The position numbers were made by a program, and so were the translations under genes. From contig JAKAXE010000018.1 of NCBI GenBank assembly GCA_021816695.1, positions 1 through 32,790 of the forward strand: DNA of 32,790 bases. The letters are read 5' to 3'. The notes under the pieces were generated by a model. It ran no database searches and was not told the DNA's origin. It worked only from the letters and a program-made list of their open reading frames with translations. Position 1 is the first letter of the stretch. Every line of letters begins with the position of its first letter. The DNA is from a bacterium (GTDB lineage Bacteria; Chloroflexota; Dormibacteria; Aeolococcales; Bog-877). Below, piece by piece: positions 8,217-15,174 of this stretch.

Positions 8217-8921
8217 CTACCCATCCGCAGCAGCCTTCAGTGGCGGCAGGTTGATGGGGAGGCGGGTCACGTCGTCGCTCGAAACCAGGGCATCGACCAC
8301 CATGCGTTGTGACGCCCGCACCTGGTCGACCGCCACCCGCCGAGCCCGCTCTGAGTCCCCGGCCAGGATTGCCTGCAACAGATCCTGGTGCTCGTGGACG
8401 ATCTCGTCCGCACGGGAGCTCAGGAGCAGCCCGATGCGGAACAGCCGCTCCATCTGGACCAGGATGATCTCGAGCGTCTGGGTCAGCCGACGGCTGGCCG
8501 AGGCGCTGGCCACCATCAGGTGAAACACCGTGTTGGCTTCGAGGAACCGGTCGACGCTGGTGGCGTCGGCCGGAGTGTAGGTGCTCGAGCAGAGTTCCTC
8601 CAACGTGCGCAGGTCCTCAAGACCAACTGAGCGGGCTGCCGCCTGACTCGCTGCCTCACCCTCCAAGAGCACTCGCAGGGCGAACAGTTCCCGCGTGTCC
8701 TTGATCGTGACGTCTGCGGCCCGGTAACCCGACCCCGCATCCACCGTCACGAACCCCTCGTGGCGCAACCGGGTGAGCGCGTCCCGCACCGGTGTCTTGC
8801 TCAGGCCGAGGTCGGCGGCAATCCGCGCCTCGGTGAAACTGCTACCCGGAGGAATCTCAAGCCGCGTGATCTGAGACCGCAGATGTGTATACACAGTGTC
8901 CGAAAGTGATTCAGGTGGCAT
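8217..8921 (-). CDS. FCD-type GntR transcriptional regulator (copy 1)
   Basis: A 234-residue GntR/FadR-subfamily regulator. A winged helix covers about residues 8-70 (SSFTEARIAADLGLSKTPVR and GSGYRAADV are typical), followed by an all-helical FCD ligand-binding domain to about residue 220. I start it at the ATG at 8921: the paralogue at 13688-14392 begins at the same residue, has the same length, and the promoter spacing matches. The two proteins are about three quarters identical by eye, with near-perfect identity across the middle of the FCD domain. FCD regulators usually sense a small acid and repress the adjacent catabolic operon. Here that is the isochorismatase-to-thioesterase gene set. 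Confidence 0.92.
   Translation of the reverse strand: MPPESLSDTVYTHLRSQITRLEIPPGSSFTEARIAADLGLSKTPVRDALTRLRHEGFVTVDAGSGYRAADVTIKDTRELFALRVLLEGEAASQAAARSVGLEDLRTLEELCSSTYTPADATSVDRFLEANTVFHLMVASASASRRLTQTLEIILVQMERLFRIGLLLSSRADEIVHEHQDLLQAILAGDSERARRVAVDQVRASQRMVVDALVSSDDVTRLPINLPPLKAAADG
8884..8895. promoter_or_regulatory. candidate GntR operator (12-bp palindrome) inside gene start
   Basis: TGTGTATACACA is a perfect palindrome. Its core tGTATACa fits the FadR-subfamily consensus (GTM, 0-1 base, KAC). It lies about 27-38 bases into the regulator gene. The paralogous regulator has GTATAC at nearly the same distance from its ATG, although the codons are framed differently, so this is not simply protein conservation. 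An autoregulatory role is inferred. Confidence 0.4.
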
Positions 8922-8938
8922 ATCGAAAAGTAGTGCGG

Positions 8939-8944
8939 AGTGTA
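8939..8944 (-). promoter_or_regulatory. -10 box of GntR copy 1 / operon 1
   Basis: TACACT on the minus strand, 17 bases before the ATG at 8921 and preceded by TGG (extended -10). A TTGCAC -35 candidate lies 19 bases upstream (8964-8969). The same TACACT occurs exactly 17 bases before the paralogous regulator, which supports the call. Confidence 0.55.
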
Positions 8945-8969
8945 CCAGGCTACCTGCTGGATCGTGCAA

Positions 8970-9430
8970 GCGGGGTGGGGAGCGTCCCAGGAGTCATCTT
9001 CGGAAGGGGCTGTCCGTACCAGGCCACCAGCCCGGCAGTCTTGGGGTTGAGGAGAAGGCCCGGCCATCGGCTGCGAGCTGCGCCCGGCTATCCCGGGAGA
9101 AGTAGTACCTGCCGGGTTGCCGCTCATCGTGCTGCCCCGGGAGAACGGCCATGGACACTAGCAGCGGCAAGGGGGTGTTGGGGCTGATCCCATCACCTCG
9201 GCCTGGAGAACCCCCTCCGCGTTCACCAGCTCGATGGAGTTCGTGGCTCTGACCTGAAGGAGTAGAAAAGGAGAGGGAGGAGGATTCGAGGCAGGTAGCA
9301 GAAGTGCCCCGCTGACTTGGTAGACGGGGGTTATGAACGACCCATCCCCCCCCGGCAGGAGGCGCTCGGCGAGTCAGGCGTACCGCAACCGTCCCCACCG
9401 TTCACCGCGGTCCCGCCGACCCCGCCGTCA
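8970..9430. other. non-coding stretch beside transposase remnant
   Basis: Apart from the operon 1 promoter at its left edge, I see no gene here. The open frames that exist lack family features or ribosome-binding sites. Its position next to a decayed transposase suggests eroded mobile-element DNA. There is a purine-rich run around 9265-9285. Confidence 0.5.
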
Positions 9431-9432
9431 CC

Positions 9433-9765
9433 TCTCCCGCCGGGCTACCGCTAGTCCGGGACCTGTACCCCAAGCTGCATCTGGTGGAGCGGCTAGACGC
9501 CCCGGTGGAGATGGTCCGGCAGTTCAAGCAGCGGCGCCGGGCCGCGCGCGGTGGGCAAGTTGCCCGCTCTGGCGATGCCCATCTCTGCCGCGGTTCACCC
9601 AGCGGCAGGGTCAGACGGTGGCGGCCGAACTGGACCAGGCGGACGGGGAGCTGTACCAGGTGCCGGGGCTGGCGGAGACGGACCCGGTGAGCCTGGACCT
9701 CGACTCCACCACCACCCGAGCCCACAGCGAGCTGAAGGAGGAAGCTGCGTGCAACGAGGAAGGGA
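9433..9765 (+). pseudogene. IS1380-like transposase remnant
   Basis: Pieces of a DDE transposase appear in different frames. Around 9439-9560 the frame gives GLPLVRDLYPKLHLVERLD and a following basic helix, like the N-terminus of IS1380-family transposases. Around 9615-9750 a different frame gives DPVSLDLDSTTTRAHSE, matching the first catalytic Asp region (typically LDLDATLVTAHSE) of that family. At least one frameshift separates them, and the rest of the protein (normally over 400 residues) is missing. I see no terminal inverted repeats. Family assignment is by motif only. Confidence 0.55.
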
Positions 9766-9784
9766 GGCTGAGCTTAAGCTCTGT

Positions 9785-9804
9785 GCTCTGCTCCTTGGCA
9801 GAGC
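9785..9804. terminator. hairpin after operon 2
   Basis: GCTCTGC (9785-9791) pairs with GCAGAGC (9798-9804) around a 6-base loop. It lies 25 bases beyond the OsmC stop codon on the minus strand, where operon 2 should end. A 12-bp palindrome (GAGCTTAAGCTC) follows a few bases on. There is no T-tract, so it is only a candidate terminator. Confidence 0.4.
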
Positions 9805-9828
9805 GGCGCCGGGGGCTGCGAGCGGGGC

Positions 9829-10260
9829 TCAGCCGGTCGGGTGGGGCTCCTGGAGCAGATGGGAGATGCTGGGGCCCCGCTCCACCGTCAACTGCACCGT
9901 GCAGTACCGCTCGGCCGCCAGCCGGATCGCCCGCTGCACTGCCTCCGTCCCCCCGGTGGTGGCCCACTCGTGGGTCAGCTCGAAGCCCTGAGCGGGGCGG
10001 CCGGGTACGTCGTCCGAGCGCTCCGTGGCCCGCACCGAGATCCGCCCTGCCGTCGGCTCAGCCCGTGATCGCTCGAGGATTGTCTGCACGTCCATGGCCA
10101 TGCAGCCCGCCAGGGCAGCCATCAGCAGCTCCAACGGCTGCCATCCGGATGCCCCATCCTCGCCCGCCGCAGCTCCCAGGGAGAGGGTGGCCCCGCGCGG
10201 CGACACCGCCCGGAAGCCCCCTCCGGGTACGGACTCGACCGTTACCTCGGCCTCGCCCAC
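9829..10260 (-). CDS. OsmC family protein
   Basis: A 143-residue OsmC/YhfA-like protein. The helix with the reactive cysteine reads LELLMAALAGCMAMDVQTIL. The second conserved Cys of peroxidatic OsmC proteins appears in AAERYCTVQLTVER near the C-terminus. Active members reduce organic hydroperoxides through these two cysteines; YhfA-like members have no fixed role. I start it at the GTG at 10260, two bases after the stop of the binding-protein gene, because the longer open frame only shadows that gene. It is the last gene of operon 2. With a desulfurase-like enzyme in the same operon, handling of thiols or sulfur is plausible but unproved. Confidence 0.85.
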   Translation of the reverse strand: MGEAEVTVESVPGGGFRAVSPRGATLSLGAAAGEDGASGWQPLELLMAALAGCMAMDVQTILERSRAEPTAGRISVRATERSDDVPGRPAQGFELTHEWATTGGTEAVQRAIRLAAERYCTVQLTVERGPSISHLLQEPHPTG

Positions 10261-10262
10261 GC

Positions 10263-12212
10263 CTAACCCTTGCCCAGGGAGTACTGCTGCGGGTAGAGCT
10301 CGTTGAAGATCCCCTGGGGGACCAGGCCGGCGAGGTTGCTCTTGTACATGGTGAGCTGGGTCGGTCCCTCTGGCATCCACACCACAGGCAGCTGGCGGGT
10401 GATGTAGTCCTCGTACTGGTAGAGGGCGGCGATCTCCGCCGAGTAGGTGGGGGCGGTGTGGGTGGCCAGGATGTTGGCGTCGGTGGTGGGGTCCGAGTAG
10501 TCCCCGGCGTTGCTGCCGGCGCCGGTCTGGAAGAGGTTCCCCCCGGTGGGCAGGTAGTCCAGGAGGTAGGTCCACCCCGGTCCGCCCCAGTCGGCCAGCT
10601 CCCAGTTGCTGCAGGGGGTAGACGGAGAGCACCCGTTGAAGACGGTGGCCGTGATCTGGGTGGACGAGGATTCCGAGAGGTTGAGCTGAATGCCGGCCGC
10701 GCTCTTGGCCGTCGACTGCAAGGTCTCCATCTCGTTGGTGAGGACCGTTGAGCCGCTGGCGTACAGCAGAGAGAGGCTGGCCCCCTGGCCCGCCGCGACG
10801 CCGCTGCCGCAATCTCCCGCAGAGGTGCCAGGGTGGGCGCAGACGCTCACCCCCCCGGGGTGCACGGTCCAGCCGTTTTCCCGAAGTAGGGCAACCGCCT
10901 TGGACGGGTCGAAGGGGTACACCTCACCCTTGGCCTCCAGCGGGCTGACGTACGGGTTGTGGGCGGGGAAGGTGGGGACCGGTCCCACCGTCGGGGTCCC
11001 GATCCCCGCCATGAAGTCGTGGATGTACTGGGGCTGGTTGACCAGCGACTGGAAGGCCTGCCGGAAGTAGAGCTTCTGCAGCAGCGGTCCCACCGTCGGG
11101 CTGGTGAAGTTGTAGGCGAAGTAGTTGAAGCCGAAGGCGTACCAGGGGTCGTAGCGGTAGCCGCGCTGGGCCACGAGGAAGGACTTCTGCCCCAGATCCT
11201 GGACCGGGAGGTAGCCCACGGTAACCGCCCCTGAGCGCAGGGCGTTGAACTCCGCCGTGTCCGAGGAGAAGGGCAGCTCCTCGAAGGCCGAGATCTGGGG
11301 CTTGGGCGACCCTGAGTAGGCCGGGTTGGGCACCATCTTGACGAAGCCCGCGGTGGTGAACTGGGCCAGCTTGAAGGGCCCGTCCACCACCTTCCACAGG
11401 GGGTTGGTGTCGTAGGTGCCGAGCGACTGCGACTGCAGGTTGAGGAACTGGGCCACCCCCAGAGCTCCGGACGTCGCCGTCCCGGGGTCGGCGGGCACGT
11501 ACTGCAGAGGGCTGGTGCCCGGGATCGACACCCGGGACTCAGCGCTGGCGTCGTAGTTGCCCACCGGCCCGGCGCTGGACAGCTTGTCCCAGGCCGCCTG
11601 GGGGATGGGGGAGATCTGGCTCAGCTCGTTGTAGCCGAACCAGGTCGGGTTGTAGGAGTGGTTGAGGTGGAAGACCACGGTGTAGGTGCCGGTCTGCTGG
11701 TAGCTGACCACGTTCTCCGGGAACCCTCCTGGGACGGCGCCTCCCCAGCCGGGGCCGGGGGAGTTGCTGCTCCCGATGGTGGGTGCCTTGGGATCGGTGG
11801 CGGCGCTGAGGAGGTTCATCCAGAAGATCACGTCCCGGGCGGTGATGGGGTGACCGTCGGACCACTGCCAGTGCTTCAGGGTGACCGTCACCGTGGTGTT
11901 GCCATCGGAGAACACCGGGGGAAGTGCCGAGCTCAGGGAGCGGTTGAGGACGGGCTGCCCGTTCACCCCGAACACGTAGAGCGGCGGGAAGAGGATCTCG
12001 GAGAGGTCGGGGATGTTGGCGTAGCTGAAGAAGGCGCCGCTGGCCATGGGCATGATGTAGTTGGGTGGGGAGCTGGGGGCCTCGGCGAAGGTGACGACCC
12101 CCTTGCTCGCCGAGGGATGAGCCGAGCCGCCGCTGCAGGCGGCGAGCAGCATGCCCCCCAGCACGATGGCCGTCAGCGTCCGCGCCGGCGTGACCCAGGA
12201 CCTCAACCTCAT
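10263..12212 (-). CDS. family-5 ABC solute-binding lipoprotein (copy 2)
   Basis: A 649-residue SBP_bac_5 binding protein with lipobox LAAC (Cys26) after a short basic N-terminus and hydrophobic core. It shares long collinear motifs with the protein at 3983-5806: HWQWSDGHPITARDV, TNPLWKVVDGPFKL, LYFRQAFQSLVNQPQYI and FQTGAGSNAGDYS. I estimate roughly 40% identity by eye. The ATG at 12212 is chosen over an upstream ATG at 12239 because AGGGAGGT lies five bases before it. As with copy 1, no permease or ATPase genes flank it. It lies 82 bases downstream of the aminotransferase gene. Ligand unknown, but probably chemically related to that of copy 1. Confidence 0.93.
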   Translation of the reverse strand: MRLRSWVTPARTLTAIVLGGMLLAACSGGSAHPSASKGVVTFAEAPSSPPNYIMPMASGAFFSYANIPDLSEILFPPLYVFGVNGQPVLNRSLSSALPPVFSDGNTTVTVTLKHWQWSDGHPITARDVIFWMNLLSAATDPKAPTIGSSNSPGPGWGGAVPGGFPENVVSYQQTGTYTVVFHLNHSYNPTWFGYNELSQISPIPQAAWDKLSSAGPVGNYDASAESRVSIPGTSPLQYVPADPGTATSGALGVAQFLNLQSQSLGTYDTNPLWKVVDGPFKLAQFTTAGFVKMVPNPAYSGSPKPQISAFEELPFSSDTAEFNALRSGAVTVGYLPVQDLGQKSFLVAQRGYRYDPWYAFGFNYFAYNFTSPTVGPLLQKLYFRQAFQSLVNQPQYIHDFMAGIGTPTVGPVPTFPAHNPYVSPLEAKGEVYPFDPSKAVALLRENGWTVHPGGVSVCAHPGTSAGDCGSGVAAGQGASLSLLYASGSTVLTNEMETLQSTAKSAAGIQLNLSESSSTQITATVFNGCSPSTPCSNWELADWGGPGWTYLLDYLPTGGNLFQTGAGSNAGDYSDPTTDANILATHTAPTYSAEIAALYQYEDYITRQLPVVWMPEGPTQLTMYKSNLAGLVPQGIFNELYPQQYSLGKG

Positions 12213-12294
12213 CTCGACCTCCCTGATTCCTTCATCCACCGTGATCGCCGGGCACGCGGGCAGGGCACTGCGCCCCCTTCAGTCCGCCGCCGAA

Positions 12295-13695
12295 TCAGCC
12301 CGCTGTCTCCCCCGCCGAGACCAACTCCCGGGCGCGCTCCAGGGCCCAGGTCGGCTGCAGCGTCGGCACAAAGTCTCCCGTCCGGGGATCCACCTCGTAG
12401 TCTAGCCGGGGGCCGCGCGCCGCCAGTTCCGCCACCGCGGAGAGGAAGTACTCCACCTCCGGGCGCGTCGTCCCCAGGCCCAGGCTGGCGCGAACCGCTC
12501 CCGGAACCGCCGAATGGTCGCCCTGAGCCAGTCGTGTCCGGATCTCCTCCGCGCCCTGCTCGGGCACCGACAGGAGGTGGAGCATCAAGGGATGGGCGCA
12601 GAAGCAGCCGTGGCGCACCCCGATGCCGTACTCGGCGCTCAGCGCCGCGGCCACCAGGCTGTGCTCCTGACCCTCGAGGTTGAAGGAGACCACCCCGGTG
12701 CGCTCCTTGGCCCCGGGCCAGATCGCATAGACCCGCACCCCCGGGATGGCTTGGAGCCCGGAGCGGACCTCGGCACCGAGCGCAGACTCCTCGGCCCACA
12801 CGCGGTCCATCCCGTACCGGTCCAGCTCGGCGGCAGCCACCGCCATGGCGACCGCCCCGAGGACGTTGGGGGAGCCGGCCTCCTGGCGTGCCGGCAGCTC
12901 GGACCACTGCACGGAGTCACGGGTGACGAAGTCCACCGCGCCCCCGCCCCGCAAGTACGGCTCGCGCCGGGCCAGCCAGTCCGGGCGACCGATCAGGATC
13001 CCGGCACCGTAGGGGGCGTACATCTTGTGCCCGGACGCCGCCAGGTAGTCGGCGTCGAGGCGGGCGAGGTTGATGGGCAGGTGGGGTGCGATCTGCGCCG
13101 CGTCCACCAGCACCCGGACCCCGAAGCGGTGGGCGACATCCACGAGTTCGTGGAGGGGCCAGAGCTCCCCGGTGACGTTGGAGGCCCCGGTCACCGCGAC
13201 GAGGTCAACCGGCTGCCCCCTCTCGAGCTCCGCGGAGAGCGCGGAGATGGCCGCCTCGGGGCTCTCCGGGATGGGGAGGCAGACCGCTCGCAGTCCCTCG
13301 CGGCGCCAGGGCAGGAGGTCGGCGTGGTGCTCCGAGCAGAAGGTCAGAACGGAGCTCCCCGGCGGCAGCGCCGAGGCCAGGAGGTTCATCGAGTCGGTGG
13401 TGTTCCGGGTGAAGACGGCCACGTCCCCCTCCCGAGCTCCGAAGAAGCTGAGAAGGCGCTTGCGGGCCGCTTCGTAGGCCGCGGTGGAGACCTGGGACTT
13501 GAAGCCGGCCCCCCGGTGGACGCTGCTGTAGTAGGGCAGCATTCGCTCCACGGCGCTGGCCACCCGGCAGAGAGCCGGAGTGCTGGCGGCATAGTCCAGG
13601 TTCACGTAGGGGCGCTCCCCGCCGGTCAGGAGCGGTGCGGAAACCCCGGCGCCGCACAGCCCTGGCCTTGCCGGAACCGATCCACCCTCACACAA
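12295..13695 (-). CDS. class V aminotransferase, cysteine desulfurase-like (SufS/Csd type)
   Basis: A 466-residue PLP enzyme. Key residues: His123 in SEHHADLLPW (stacks on PLP), Asp198 and Gln201 in VLVDAAQIAPH, Schiff-base Lys224 in SGHKMYAPYG, and RHGCFCAHP with Cys366 at the SufS active-site cysteine position. Presence of that Cys supports cysteine desulfurase or selenocysteine lyase chemistry rather than kynureninase-like chemistry. The protein is about 60 residues longer than SufS, mainly at the C-terminus. The TTG start at 13695 overlaps the regulator stop by eight bases and has GGGGGAG upstream. No other Suf genes are here, so a role in degrading a sulfur-containing substrate is more likely than Fe-S assembly. 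Confidence 0.85.
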   Translation of the reverse strand: MCEGGSVPARPGLCGAGVSAPLLTGGERPYVNLDYAASTPALCRVASAVERMLPYYSSVHRGAGFKSQVSTAAYEAARKRLLSFFGAREGDVAVFTRNTTDSMNLLASALPPGSSVLTFCSEHHADLLPWRREGLRAVCLPIPESPEAAISALSAELERGQPVDLVAVTGASNVTGELWPLHELVDVAHRFGVRVLVDAAQIAPHLPINLARLDADYLAASGHKMYAPYGAGILIGRPDWLARREPYLRGGGAVDFVTRDSVQWSELPARQEAGSPNVLGAVAMAVAAAELDRYGMDRVWAEESALGAEVRSGLQAIPGVRVYAIWPGAKERTGVVSFNLEGQEHSLVAAALSAEYGIGVRHGCFCAHPLMLHLLSVPEQGAEEIRTRLAQGDHSAVPGAVRASLGLGTTRPEVEYFLSAVAELAARGPRLDYEVDPRTGDFVPTLQPTWALERARELVSAGETAG

Positions 13696-14392
13696 GGCCG
13701 GACATCTCCCCCAGGGGCAACGCGATCGGCCGGGTGGTGACGTCGTCGCTGGACACCAGGGCGTCGATCACCATCCGCTGGGAGGCCCTCACCTGGGCCA
13801 CGGCCACCCGGCGGGCCTCCTCGGCGTCCCCGGCGAGGATCGCCTGGAGCAGGTCGCGATGCTCGTGCACGATCTCGTCGGCTCTGGAACTGAGGAGGAG
13901 CCCGATCCGGAACAGCCGCTCCATCTGCACCAGCATCACCTCCAGGATGGTGGTTAAGCGGAGGTTCCCCGACGCCCTTCCCACCATCAGGTGGAACTGC
14001 GTGTTGGCCTCCAGGAAGCGGTCCACGCTCCCGGTGTCCTCGGGTGAGTAGGTGCTGGTGCAGAGTTCCTCCAGCGCCCGCAGGTCGGAGAGGCCCACCG
14101 CCTGGGCCGCGGCCAGGGCCGCCGCCTCCCCCTCCAGCAGGACCCGGAGGGCGAAGAGCTCGCGGGTGTCCTTTATGGTGACATCCGAAGCGCGGTATCC
14201 CGCCCCCGGCGCGAGGTGGACGAACCCCTCCTGGCGCAGCCGGGCCAGCGCCTCGCGCACCGGCGTCTTGCTGAGCCCCAGCTGCAGGGCGAGCTGGGCC
14301 TCGGTGAAGCTGCTCCCGGGGGCGATCTCCAACCTCGTGATCCGCGAACGGATCTCCGCGTATACGGTATCTGCTAATGACTCATTTGGCAT
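13688..14392 (-). CDS. FCD-type GntR transcriptional regulator (copy 2)
   Basis: A 234-residue FadR-subfamily regulator, the paralogue of the protein at 8217-8921. The winged helix includes SSFTEAQLALQLGLSKTPVR, and the FCD domain includes VQMERLFRIGLLLSSRADE, which both copies share. Differences concentrate in the recognition region (AQLALQ versus ARIAAD), around residues 93-150 of the FCD domain and at the extreme C-terminus, consistent with different operators and ligands. It heads operon 2 (aminotransferase, binding protein, OsmC). The ATG is preceded by CGAT, exactly as in copy 1, and there is no clear Shine-Dalgarno sequence. Confidence 0.92.
   Translation of the reverse strand: MPNESLADTVYAEIRSRITRLEIAPGSSFTEAQLALQLGLSKTPVREALARLRQEGFVHLAPGAGYRASDVTIKDTRELFALRVLLEGEAAALAAAQAVGLSDLRALEELCTSTYSPEDTGSVDRFLEANTQFHLMVGRASGNLRLTTILEVMLVQMERLFRIGLLLSSRADEIVHEHRDLLQAILAGDAEEARRVAVAQVRASQRMVIDALVSSDDVTTRPIALPLGEMSGLV
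14360..14365. promoter_or_regulatory. candidate GntR operator core inside gene start
   Basis: GTATAC within the palindrome CGTATACG (14359-14366), about 27 bases into the regulator gene. It matches the position of the 12-bp palindrome in the paralogous gene. It is a weaker palindrome than that one; the operator role is inferred. Confidence 0.3.
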
Positions 14393-14409
14393 ATCGATCT
14401 CGCGCCTGC

Positions 14410-14415
14410 AGTGTA
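14410..14415 (-). promoter_or_regulatory. -10 box of GntR copy 2 / operon 2
   Basis: TACACT on the minus strand, 17 bases before the ATG, in the same sequence and spacing as the copy 1 promoter. No matching -35 is visible, so this promoter may need activation. Confidence 0.5.
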
Positions 14416-14498
14416 TCGCCTGGCGGGCATCGGGTGGGCGTCACCGTTGCGGGGGACGCCCGCCCGGGGGCCCCTGCGGGACGGCGGGTCGCCTCCCC

Positions 14499-15098
14499 TC
14501 AGGGAACGTCTGGGTAGAGCACGAAGAGCCCGCACACCCGGCCCTCGGGGTCGAACGCCACCCGGCCCTTCATGGGGCCGCGCTCGAAGGCCAGCGGGAC
14601 GTCCACCACCTGGTGGGTGCCCCGCAGCTCCACTCTGGGCTTGCCCATGGTGAGCAGCCGGCCGGACAGCTCCTCAACCTTGCCCCAGGCCGAGGCCAGC
14701 CCCGGGGCGTCCAGCCGCTCCTTCATGGGCTGGTCGAAGCGCCCGACCAGCTGCTGCCCCTCCCCTGACGACCAGAGCCGCAGCACCTCCAGGCCGTCGG
14801 CCGCCCGGCCGGCCACCTCCTGCTCCTCCATGGCAGTCTCCCTGCGGAACCGCTTCTGGGCCCCCTGTCTCGTGATCCGCAGCACCTGGCCGATCTCCGA
14901 CCAGGTGTGCCGGTCAGCCCGGGCCGCGGCGACCAGGCCACGGGTCGCGTCGGCGGCGAGTCCTTCCAGGCTCAGGGCGGCGGTGAGCGCCCCCAGCGAC
15001 GAGCCCCCAGGACCCTGGCGCAGGGCCCGAGCCACCACCGCGGCGTTCTCCTCCAGCATCCCCGCCAGCACCTCGGGGTCGATCGGCCTCTGCTCCAC
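14499..15098 (-). CDS. helix-turn-helix protein with DUF3887-like C-terminal domain
   Basis: A 199-residue protein. Residues about 55-87 contain a helix-turn-helix resembling sigma region 4 (TWSEIGQVLRITRQGAQKRF). Residues about 100-195 resemble the DUF3887 fold, a small NTF2-like domain (RLLTMGKPRVELRG, then VDVPLAFERGPMKGRVAFD). The gene is transcribed away from a 21-bp palindrome that covers its -35 box and that of the divergent gene at 15175, so it is the natural candidate to bind that site. The GTG start lies six bases after TAGGAT, so the mRNA should be leaderless. The domain call is by pattern; the ligand of the C-terminal domain is unknown. Confidence 0.75.
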   Translation of the reverse strand: MEQRPIDPEVLAGMLEENAAVVARALRQGPGGSSLGALTAALSLEGLAADATRGLVAAARADRHTWSEIGQVLRITRQGAQKRFRRETAMEEQEVAGRAADGLEVLRLWSSGEGQQLVGRFDQPMKERLDAPGLASAWGKVEELSGRLLTMGKPRVELRGTHQVVDVPLAFERGPMKGRVAFDPEGRVCGLFVLYPDVP

Positions 15099-15104
15099 CA
15101 GCCG

Positions 15105-15132
15105 ATCCTAACCCGCACAGCCGGGTTGTCAA
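15105..15132 (-). promoter_or_regulatory. promoter of helix-turn-helix gene (leaderless)
   Basis: On the minus strand TTGACA (15132-15127), a 16-base spacer and TAGGAT (15110-15105), followed by exactly six bases and then the GTG start. The transcription start should coincide with the start codon. The -35 box lies in one arm of the 21-bp palindrome. Confidence 0.75.
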
Positions 15133-15146
15133 CCATTGGTTGACAA
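15126..15146. promoter_or_regulatory. 21-bp perfect palindromic operator shared by divergent promoters
   Basis: The left arm TTGTCAACCA and its exact reverse complement flank a single central T. Each arm contains the TTGACA -35 box of one of the two divergent genes. The palindrome spans about -28 to -48 of the minus promoter and -29 to -49 of the plus promoter, so a dimer bound here would affect both equally. The likely binder is the helix-turn-helix protein encoded at 14499-15098. Confidence 0.75.
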
Positions 15147-15168
15147 AGTCCGGTGCCGGGTGTATGGT
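15140..15168 (+). promoter_or_regulatory. promoter of PH-like gene (leaderless)
   Basis: TTGACA (15140-15145), a 17-base spacer and TATGGT (15163-15168), followed by exactly six bases and then the ATG at 15175. This is a near-consensus housekeeping promoter with its predicted start site at the A of the ATG. There is no Shine-Dalgarno sequence. Confidence 0.8.
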
Positions 15169-15174
15169 CGGCCC

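Noticed and set aside
8994-9398. Minus-strand open frame of 134 codons upstream of operon 1
   Set aside because: No recognisable domain, no ribosome-binding site, and it lies in the degenerate region next to the transposase remnant.
9333-10751. Plus-strand open frame of 472 codons
   Set aside because: It spans the transposase remnant and then runs antisense through OsmC and the second binding protein. Its right part is proline/arginine/glycine-rich shadow sequence.
10261-10812. Upstream extension of the OsmC frame
   Set aside because: It is a shadow of the binding-protein gene; OsmC homology starts at the GTG at 10260.
12514-13740. Plus-strand open frame of 408 codons opposite the aminotransferase
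   Set aside because: It is antisense to a gene with all PLP-enzyme motifs; such long shadow frames are expected at this GC content.
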